A DNA stretch of 64,000 bases from Streptomyces scabiei 87.22 (GTDB lineage: Bacteria; Actinomycetota; Actinomycetes; Streptomycetales; Streptomycetaceae): assembly GCF_000091305.1 (NCBI RefSeq), contig NC_013929.1, positions 5,518,001 to 5,582,000 of the forward strand, written 5' to 3'. The position numbers and the translations under genes were made by a program. Shown piece after piece: positions 58,308-64,000 of the stretch. How positions within the stretch are numbered: position 1 is the first letter of the stretch; each line of letters begins with the position of its first letter. Below the pieces are notes generated by a model, which was given only the letters and a program-made list of their open reading frames with translations, was not told the DNA's origin and made no database searches.

Positions 58308-58997
58308 CTAGGCCCCCTCGACCCCCGTGACCGGCTGGATGTCCGCCTGCAGCTCGTCCGCGTGCTCACCCGTGACCAGGTACACCACGCGCTTGGCGAC
58401 GGACACGGCGTGGTCGGCGAAGCGCTCGTAGTAGCGGCCGAGGAGGGTGACGTCGACGGCGGTCTCGATGCCGTGCTTCCAGCGGTCGTCCATGAGGTGC
58501 TGGAAGAGGGTGCGGTGCAGGAGGTCCATCGCGTCGTCGTCGCTCTCCAGCTGGAGCGCGAGGTCGACGTCCTTGGTGATGATGACCTCGGCGGCCTTCG
58601 CCATCAGGCGCTGGGCGAGCTGGCCCATCTCCAGGATCGTCGCGTGCAGGTCACGCGGGACCGTGTTCTCGGGGAAGCGGAGCCGGGTCAGCTTGGCCAC
58701 GTGCTGGGCGAGGTCGCCGGAGCGCTCCAGGTCCGCCGACATGCGCAGCGACGTCACGACGATCCGCAGATCCGTCGCCACCGGCTGCTGCCTGGCCAGC
58801 AGGGCTATCGCGCGGGCCTCCAGGTCGTGCTGGAGGTCGTCGACCTTCTTGTCCGCCTCGATCACGCTCTCGGCCAGCTTCAGGTCGGCGTCGAGCATCG
58901 CCGTCGTGGCGCGACCGATCGCCGAACCGACCAGTCGGGCCATCTCGACCAGGCCCTCACCGATCGAGTCAAGTTCCTCGTGGTACGCGTCCCGCAT
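58308..58997 (-). CDS. phoU: Phosphate-signalling regulator PhoU
   Basis: The protein has 229 residues and two PhoU helical repeats, each with a metal-site E-x3-D/A-x3-D-like pattern: MRMSADLERSGDLAQHVAKL in the first and LGRYYERFADHAVSVAKRV in the second. The start is MRDAYHEELDSIGEGLVEMA. PhoU links the Pst transporter to the PhoR kinase and represses signalling when phosphate is plentiful. It is divergent from phoR, with a 288-base regulatory region between. The upstream gene order (phoU divergent from phoRP) is the classical streptomycete one. Confidence 0.95.
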   Translation of the reverse strand: MRDAYHEELDSIGEGLVEMARLVGSAIGRATTAMLDADLKLAESVIEADKKVDDLQHDLEARAIALLARQQPVATDLRIVVTSLRMSADLERSGDLAQHVAKLTRLRFPENTVPRDLHATILEMGQLAQRLMAKAAEVIITKDVDLALQLESDDDAMDLLHRTLFQHLMDDRWKHGIETAVDVTLLGRYYERFADHAVSVAKRVVYLVTGEHADELQADIQPVTGVEGA

Positions 58998-59179
58998 CAG
59001 GGTGTCCCTCTCTTACGTACGTCAGCTCGTGGGTTACCAGAAAAGCCGTTCCGGAGACCGTTGCGCCAGGCCAGGAAGGCCGAACGACCCATATGAACGG
59101 CGACGGCGAAACGGTGACCGGGGGCCCGGACGAACCCCACGCTCCCACGTTCAGGCCCGTACGCGTCCGTTTCGGCCAT

Positions 59180-59212
59180 CCCAAATGAACCAATACTGGC
59201 TCCAAGGTGAAC
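59180..59212 (-). promoter_or_regulatory. PHO box in the phoU-phoR intergenic region
   Basis: Read on the reverse strand, three 11-base units follow each other: GTTCACCTTGG, AGCCAGTATTG and GTTCATTTGGG. The first and third match the PhoP direct-repeat unit, the middle is degenerate, as in many known PHO boxes. The site would let PhoP autoregulate phoRP and/or phoU. Confidence 0.75.
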
Positions 59213-59273
59213 TCTGGGCGACGAGTGTTCGAGGTCGCCCTCCGATCGCTGTGGGGATGTCCGACCTCGTGCC

Positions 59274-59279
59274 TAACCT
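59274..59279 (+). promoter_or_regulatory. -10 of leaderless phoR promoter
   Basis: TAACCT ends six bases before ATG 59286. No ribosome binding site precedes the ATG, so phoR is probably translated from a leaderless mRNA. No good -35 is seen, as is usual for PhoP-activated promoters. Confidence 0.5.
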
Positions 59280-59285
59280 GGATGC

Positions 59286-60551
59286 ATGGACGTGAACGCG
59301 GCGGTCGCCGCAGCGGCAGCGATCGCCGGAGTACTCACCGGCGTCATCGCCATGCTGGCGTTCCGTGTCAGCGAACGCGAGCAGAAGCGTCCCACCAGGA
59401 CCTCCCTGCACACGGACCCGGTGCTCCCGCCCGGTGTGGACACCGTGCTCTCCGTGCTCCGCTCCTCCGCCGTCGTGCTCGACGAGGCCGACGCCGTCGT
59501 CAAGGCCAGCTCCGCCGCGTACGCCCTCGGGCTCGTGCGGGGCGGCAAGCTCTCCATCGAGCCGATGCTCAAGATGGCGCGCGACACCCGCCGGGACGGC
59601 GAGATACGACAGGTCGAGCTGGACCTGCCCCGGCGCGGCACGGGACGCGGGGAGGCGCTCGCCGTCTCCGCGCGCGTCGCGCCGCTCGGCTCCCGGCTGG
59701 TGCTGCTCCTGGTCGAGGACCTCACCGAGGCCCGCCGGATCGAGGCCGTGCGGCGGGACTTCGTCGCCAACGTCAGCCACGAGCTGAAGACGCCGGTGGG
59801 CGCGCTGTCGCTGCTGAGCGAGGCCGTCATGGGCGCGTCGGACGACCCCGAGGCGGTGGAGCGGTTCGCCGGGCGCATGCAGATCGAGGCCACCCGGCTC
59901 ACCAACCTCGTCCAGGAACTCATCGACCTCTCCCGGGTGCAGAACGACGACCCGCTGGAGGACGCCGAACCCGTCCGGGTGGACGAGCTGGTCGCCGAGG
60001 CCGTCGACCGCTGCCGCCACCAGGCGGGCACCAAGCAGATCACGATGGCCGCCGGCGGCACCGCCGAGCTGCGCGTGTGGGGCAACCGCGGGCAGCTCGC
60101 CGCCGCCCTCGGCAACCTCGTCGAGAACGCCGTCAACTACTCCCCGGCCCGCACCCGCGTCGGCATAGCCGCACGCCAGGTGTCCGCGCCCGGCGGGGAC
60201 CATGTCGAGATCGCCGTGACCGACCAGGGCATCGGCATCTCGGACAAGGACAAGGAGCGCATCTTCGAGCGCTTCTACCGCGTGGACCCGGCCCGCTCCC
60301 GCCAGACCGGCGGCACGGGTCTCGGTCTCGCGATCGTCAAGCACGTGGCCGCCTCGCACGGCGGGGAAGTCACGGTGTGGAGCTCGGAGGGACAGGGCTC
60401 CACGTTCACCCTCAAGCTGCCGGAGGCGGGCGCGTCCCGTGTCCGTGCGGACCGGCACCCCGACCTCGACGACGAGGACGGACAGCCTCACACCGCCCCA
60501 TCCCCGTACGGACCGTACGCATCGCATCCCGCCCCGGAGGTCCTTCCGTGA
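59286..60551 (+). CDS. phoR: Phosphate sensor kinase PhoR (SenX3-like)
   Basis: The protein has 421 residues. One N-terminal membrane segment (AVAAAAAIAGVLTGVIAMLAF) is followed by a cytoplasmic PAS-like region and the H-box VSHELKTPVGALSLL (about residue 167), with N, G1 and G2 boxes LVENAVNYSPART, DQGIGISDKDKERIF and GTGLGLAIVKHV. A disordered Pro/His/Tyr tail ends the protein. It phosphorylates PhoP under phosphate limitation. The stop overlaps the phoP start as GTGA, so the pair is translationally coupled. Confidence 0.95.
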   Translation: MDVNAAVAAAAAIAGVLTGVIAMLAFRVSEREQKRPTRTSLHTDPVLPPGVDTVLSVLRSSAVVLDEADAVVKASSAAYALGLVRGGKLSIEPMLKMARDTRRDGEIRQVELDLPRRGTGRGEALAVSARVAPLGSRLVLLLVEDLTEARRIEAVRRDFVANVSHELKTPVGALSLLSEAVMGASDDPEAVERFAGRMQIEATRLTNLVQELIDLSRVQNDDPLEDAEPVRVDELVAEAVDRCRHQAGTKQITMAAGGTAELRVWGNRGQLAAALGNLVENAVNYSPARTRVGIAARQVSAPGGDHVEIAVTDQGIGISDKDKERIFERFYRVDPARSRQTGGTGLGLAIVKHVAASHGGEVTVWSSEGQGSTFTLKLPEAGASRVRADRHPDLDDEDGQPHTAPSPYGPYASHPAPEVLP

Positions 60552-61228
60552 CCCGAGTGCTCGTCGTCGAGGACGAGGAGTCCTTTTCCGACGCCCTGTC
60601 CTACATGCTCCGCAAAGAGGGCTTCGAGGTCGCCATCGCGACCACCGGACCCGACGGCCTCGACGAGTTCGAGCGCAACGGAGCCGACCTCGTCCTGCTC
60701 GACCTGATGCTGCCCGGGCTGCCGGGCACCGAGGTCTGCCGTCAGCTGCGCGGCCGCTCCAACGTCCCGGTGATCATGGTGACCGCCAAGGACAGCGAGA
60801 TCGACAAGGTCGTGGGCCTGGAAATAGGAGCCGATGACTATGTCACCAAGCCCTTCTCCTCCCGCGAGCTCGTCGCCCGTATCCGGGCCGTACTGCGCCG
60901 CCGCGGCGAGCCCGAAGAAGTCACCCCGGCCGCGCTGGAGGCCGGTCCCGTCCGGATGGACGTCGACCGTCACGTGGTCACTGTCTCGGGCTCCAAGGTC
61001 GACCTCCCCCTCAAGGAGTTCGACCTGCTCGAGATGCTGCTGCGCAACGCGGGCCGTGTCCTGACCCGTATGCAGCTCATCGACCGGGTCTGGGGCGCCG
61101 ACTACGTCGGCGACACCAAGACCCTCGACGTCCACGTCAAGCGCCTCAGAGCCAAGATCGAACCGGACCCGGGCGCGCCGCGGTACCTGGTGACGGTGCG
61201 GGGGCTGGGATACAAGTTCGAGCCGTAG
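60548..61228 (+). CDS. phoP: Phosphate response regulator PhoP
   Basis: The protein has 226 residues. The receiver has VVEDEESF, phospho-acceptor Asp52 in LLDLMLPG, Thr in VTAKD and Lys in VTKPF. The DNA-binding winged helix has LPLKEFDLLEMLLRNAGRVLTR and DTKTLDVHVKRLRAKIE, ending GYKFEP. PhoP controls phosphate scavenging, polyphosphate and secondary metabolism in streptomycetes. Start GTG 60548 overlaps the phoR stop. It is followed by an unusually long palindromic terminator. Confidence 0.96.
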   Translation: MTRVLVVEDEESFSDALSYMLRKEGFEVAIATTGPDGLDEFERNGADLVLLDLMLPGLPGTEVCRQLRGRSNVPVIMVTAKDSEIDKVVGLEIGADDYVTKPFSSRELVARIRAVLRRRGEPEEVTPAALEAGPVRMDVDRHVVTVSGSKVDLPLKEFDLLEMLLRNAGRVLTRMQLIDRVWGADYVGDTKTLDVHVKRLRAKIEPDPGAPRYLVTVRGLGYKFEP

Positions 61229-61243
61229 GCCGACGTGACCGAA

Positions 61244-61287
61244 CGCCGAAGGGCGGCACCCCCCGCGGGGGGTGCCGCCCTTCGGCG
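61244..61287. terminator. Long perfect palindrome after phoP
   Basis: The segment is a perfect palindrome with 21-bp arms and a two-base centre. It terminates phoRP and the convergent lipoprotein gene. Confidence 0.9.
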
Positions 61288-61299
61288 TGGGTGCGCGGC

Positions 61300-61992
61300 T
61301 CAGTGGCCGCCGGTCTCCTCGGAGGACGAGGTGGACGGGGAGGCCGTGGAGCCGGCGGCGGCGCCCTCCTCGGCGGCGGACTCGCCGTCGGCGGGGGAGC
61401 TCGAGACGGTCGCGGACGGGGAGCCGGAGGTCTTCTCGGACGGGGACGCGCTGGCGGGCGGGGCCTCGGGGATGTCGCTCGGGCCCCACTTCTCGAAGTA
61501 GTGCTCGGCGGGGATCACGAAGGCGCGCAGGCCGACCTCGCCGGTCTCGCTGAAGGAGAAGGTGACCTTCTGGGCGTTGCCGTCCTGAACGGCTTCGGTG
61601 AGGTCCGTCAGGACCGCGGAGGCGTTGTTCTCGCCGCCCAGGATGACGGAGCCGCCGGCCGGGACGACGATCCTGCCGCCCTTGCCCTCGCCCTTGGCGG
61701 GGGTCAGCTCGGCGGTGCCGGCGCCCTCGACGGTGACGGATTCCAGGGTCTGGTCGGTCGTGGCACCGTTGAAGACGGTCGCGGAGACCACGGCGGGACC
61801 CTTGGTCTCGGTGCCGGGCTGGGTGACCACGATCGCATTCTGGATCTTGATGTCGCCGACGCTGGTGGCCGCGTTGTCCGGCTTGACTTCCAGCGTCTGG
61901 GCGTTGTTGCCGGCGGCGCACGCGGCGAGTGAGGCGATCGAGAACGCGATGGCGGCGGCGGCGAGGGCGCCGCGTCGAAGGCTGCTGCTCAC
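61300..61992 (-). CDS. Lipoprotein of unknown function next to phoP
   Basis: The protein has 230 residues with a lipoprotein signal (RRGALAAAAIAFSIASLAAC, lipobox SLAAC). The mature region has DIKIQNAIVVTQP, ATVFNGATTDQTLESVTVEG and GRIVVPAGGSVILGG, a beta-sandwich like the PCuAC/DUF461 group or related actinobacterial lipoproteins. A Ser/Pro/Thr-rich disordered tail of about 60 residues follows. It is convergent with phoP, sharing the terminator. A metal-chaperone role (copper, as in PCuAC) is possible, but the histidine/methionine motif of that family is not clear here. Confidence 0.83.
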   Translation of the reverse strand: MSSSLRRGALAAAAIAFSIASLAACAAGNNAQTLEVKPDNAATSVGDIKIQNAIVVTQPGTETKGPAVVSATVFNGATTDQTLESVTVEGAGTAELTPAKGEGKGGRIVVPAGGSVILGGENNASAVLTDLTEAVQDGNAQKVTFSFSETGEVGLRAFVIPAEHYFEKWGPSDIPEAPPASASPSEKTSGSPSATVSSSPADGESAAEEGAAAGSTASPSTSSSEETGGH

Positions 61993-62657
61993 GGCGGCGG
62001 CAACTCCTAGAACGTGGGCGGTACGTGGTCTGTAGCGGCCTTAGGTTACCGAGCCGTCCCTCCGCCGCCGCACCCGACCCTCCCCAAGTCCCCGACAAGT
62101 CACCGGAAGCAATGGGCGGCCGTCTCCGGCACCTCTGTCCGGCATTCACAAAACCCCCTCGGACTTCCCCGGGGCCGTGCCGCGGATTTCCGCCGGGGAA
62201 TGCCGGCCGGTACGGAAAATCGATCAGCCGTCAGAACAGCGGCCGGACGCCGGGCAGAACACGCGCGGGAACCGCCCTCGAAACGTCACCGGAACGGCTT
62301 CAGAACACGATCCGGTAACGGCGGAACGGAGGGGGTTGATCGAACTCCTTGATCAATTCCGGATTCGTCTCGTACCCGACTCCGCTCATCGAACGGAGTA
62401 GCGTAAGTCGCACACATGGGGCCGGACAAAGCGGGACGTTCGGGCGCTCGTGCGGCCCTCCGGATGCGTGTAACGTACGCGTTTCCTTCCGCCCGGAGAG
62501 CGGCTCCGACCTGCGGATACCCTCTTCCGTTCGGCCCTCGCAGCACGTTCCTGTTGCAGTTGTCAAGCCCCGAGATGCGCCCTGACCTGCGAAAACGCCA
62601 TTCAGAACACGCCGTTTCCGTGTTACCCTGGATAGCCACGGAAGGGGTACCTGTCAC
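61993..62657. other. 665-base region between the lipoprotein and carD
   Basis: I see no convincing gene. The region is divergent and must contain promoters for both neighbours. For carD, TTCAGA (62601-62606) and TACCCT (62624-62629) are 17 bases apart and give a plausible promoter about 30 bases before the ATG. The middle (62160-62400) has somewhat lower GC and short shadow frames only. Confidence 0.45.
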
Positions 62658-63140
62658 ATGACGTTCAAGGTTGGCGACACCGTGGTCTATCCCCATCACG
62701 GGGCCGCGCTGATTGAGGCCATCGAAACTCGCCAGATCAAAGGCGTGGACAAGACCTACTTGGTGCTCAAGGTCGCTCAGGGCGACCTGACGGTGCGTGT
62801 GCCGGCGGACAATGCGGAGTTCGTCGGTGTACGTGATGTGGTCGGTCAAGACGGCCTGGACCGGGTCTTCGAGGTGCTGCGCGCACCGTATGCCGAGGAG
62901 CCCACGAACTGGTCGCGTCGCTACAAGGCAAATCTGGAGAAGCTCGCCTCCGGCGATGTCATCAAGGTCGCGGAAGTCGTGCGTGACCTGTGGCGTCGCG
63001 AGCGGGAGCGCGGACTCTCCGCCGGCGAGAAGCGGATGCTCGCCAAGGCCCGCCAGATCCTGGTGAGCGAGCTCGCCCTCGCGGAGAACACGAACGAGGA
63101 CAAGGCCGAGGCCCTGCTCGACGAGGTTCTCGCGTCCTGA
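62658..63140 (+). CDS. carD: CarD/CdnL-family RNA polymerase-binding regulator
   Basis: The protein has 160 residues. The N-terminal RNAP-interacting Tudor-like domain has MTFKVGDTVVYPHHGAALIEAIETRQIKG and YLVLKVAQGDLTVRVPADNAE. The C-terminal helical domain has NWSRRYKANLEKLASGDVIKVAEVVRDLWRRE and a conserved Trp for minor-groove contact. CarD stabilises the open promoter complex at many housekeeping promoters. It precedes ispD by 352 bases, a conserved neighbourhood in actinobacteria. Confidence 0.96.
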   Translation: MTFKVGDTVVYPHHGAALIEAIETRQIKGVDKTYLVLKVAQGDLTVRVPADNAEFVGVRDVVGQDGLDRVFEVLRAPYAEEPTNWSRRYKANLEKLASGDVIKVAEVVRDLWRRERERGLSAGEKRMLAKARQILVSELALAENTNEDKAEALLDEVLAS

Positions 63141-63492
63141 ACTGACGCCTGAGGCAGGCAGCCAGCCCGCTCAGCCGTTCAGCGCAGCACATCGAAATGC
63201 CGCGGTGCCCGATGACGTACGTAATGTCGCCGGGCGCTGCGGCATGTTCGTGCCCGGATGCCGAACGCCTGAAGGGGAACCCCGATACTCGGCGATACTT
63301 GGCGTGCCCCGGTGCTCCTGCGAGTTCGGAATGCCCGTACCTGTCGTACGCGTACTCCTGGCTCGTACTTGGCGTGCCGGGCCCGGGCAGCTGGCTCGAC
63401 CAGATGTCACGGAAGGGTCCGGTCAAGGTGTCGCGCCCGGCACGCTGTGGCCATACCCACGTAGGCCGAGCACACAAACCTGACAGGAACCG
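63141..63492. other. 352-base gap between carD and ispD with a short repeat
   Basis: I see no gene. TACTTGGCGTGCC occurs at 63296-63308 and 63366-63378, exactly 70 bases apart. The stretch presumably holds the carD terminator and ispD promoter, though no strong hairpin is obvious. Confidence 0.45.
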
Positions 63493-64000
63493 ATGTCTGA
63501 CGATTCGCGCCCTTCGCCTTCCGCAGCCGGGGCGGCACCCCGTACGGCACCCCGCACGGCGGCCGTGATTCCGGCGGCGGGCCGGGGCGTACGCCTCGGC
63601 CCGGGCGCCCCCAAGGCGCTGCGCGCGCTGAACGGCACCCCGATGCTGATCCACGCGGTACGGGCCATGGCGGCCTCCCGCGCGGTCTCCCTGGTGATCG
63701 TCGTGGCGCCGCCCGACGGCGCCCCCGAGGTCAAGACCCTGCTCGACGCGCACGCCCTGCCCGAGCGGACCGACTTCCTCGTCGTCCCCGGCGGAGAGTC
63801 GCGCCAGGAGTCGGTCAGGCTCGGGCTCGACGCACTGCCCCCCGGCTACGACGTCGTCCTCGTCCACGACGCGGCCCGTCCGCTCGTGCCGGTGGACACC
63901 GTCGACGCGGTCATCGAGGCCGTACGGGACGGGGCAGTCGCCGTGGTGCCCGCGCTGCCGCTCGCCGACACCGTCAAGGAGGTCGGGCCGGCGGACACGC
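63493..64000 (+). CDS. ispD: 2-C-methyl-D-erythritol 4-phosphate cytidylyltransferase, 3' end outside window
   Basis: IspD transfers CMP from CTP to methylerythritol phosphate in the MEP isoprenoid pathway. The visible 169 residues have the nucleotide-binding loop AAVIPAAGRGVRLGPGAPKAL, LNGTPMLIHAVRAM, PGGESRQESVRLGLDAL and VLVHDAARPLVP, all family hallmarks. A disordered 25-residue N-terminus (MSDDSRPSPSAAG) is typical of actinobacterial forms. ATG 63493 follows AGGAACCG. The reading frame is open to the right edge. Confidence 0.95.
   Translation, partial: MSDDSRPSPSAAGAAPRTAPRTAAVIPAAGRGVRLGPGAPKALRALNGTPMLIHAVRAMAASRAVSLVIVVAPPDGAPEVKTLLDAHALPERTDFLVVPGGESRQESVRLGLDALPPGYDVVLVHDAARPLVPVDTVDAVIEAVRDGAVAVVPALPLADTVKEVGPADT

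Overview
The window is chromosomal DNA of a Streptomyces or very close relative. It is very GC-rich with strong third-position G/C bias, so nearly every real gene casts long shadow ORFs in other frames. It carries actinomycete hallmarks: two mycothiol genes (mshD, mshA), GlnR, Nur, RsiG, DevA/DevB, CarD and PhoR-PhoP. From memory, the gene order from ppk to ispD follows the S. coelicolor core segment around SCO4143-SCO4233. That synteny statement is recalled knowledge; no search was run.

Left part (1-16.4 kb): an incomplete lipoprotein gene; a small leaderless CxC-motif ORF; a reverse-strand polyphosphate cassette (ppk, CHAD, NUDIX); a four-gene GntR/ABC-2 operon in which every junction is an ATGA overlap and which sits behind a perfect 15-bp-arm operator; mshD; a secreted 5'-nucleotidase; a secreted protein whose pattern suggests an aerolysin/ETX-MTX2-like pore former; and an envelope-stress module (cssS, cssR, an HtrA-like protease without PDZ domain).

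Middle (16.5-32.9 kb): a LacI regulator, glnR, a hydrolase, a MoaD-like protein, and a sulfur locus with a 26-residue Cys-containing leader peptide in front of a rhodanese and a DUF1416 protein. Then come a DsrE protein, a 32-aa membrane peptide, a nitrobindin-like protein, nur, ygfZ, dtd, the c-di-GMP-responsive anti-sigma factor rsiG, an Eis-type acetyltransferase and the developmental genes devE, devA and devB.

Right-middle (33-53.3 kb): a phosphotransferase, a TetR regulator beside a HelD-like helicase with a palindromic operator, a nitroreductase-hemerythrin fusion, an XRE regulator, an HbhA-like protein, a SpoIIE-type phosphatase with a receiver domain, an NlpC/P60 endopeptidase, mshA, a YbjN protein, a divergent AraC/DUF2000 pair, an MFS transporter with a long low-complexity tail, and gpmA.

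Accessory scar (53.3-57 kb): downstream of the gpmA terminator are a truncated tyrosine integrase, another gene fragment, an IS5-type transposase tail and several orphan genes (SnoaL-like, maleylpyruvate-isomerase-like, two hypotheticals). This is the clearest trace of mobile DNA.

Right end (57-64 kb): small proteins related to metal handling (a homologue of a nickel-binding protein and a 55-aa Cys-rich peptide), then phoU divergent from phoR-phoP with an 11-bp-phased PHO box between them, a lipoprotein, carD and the start of ispD. Phosphate regulation is here, while polyphosphate metabolism and a nucleotidase that could be PhoP-controlled are at the left end. Several genes in the window have a -10 hexamer 6-8 bases before the start codon and are probably leaderless.
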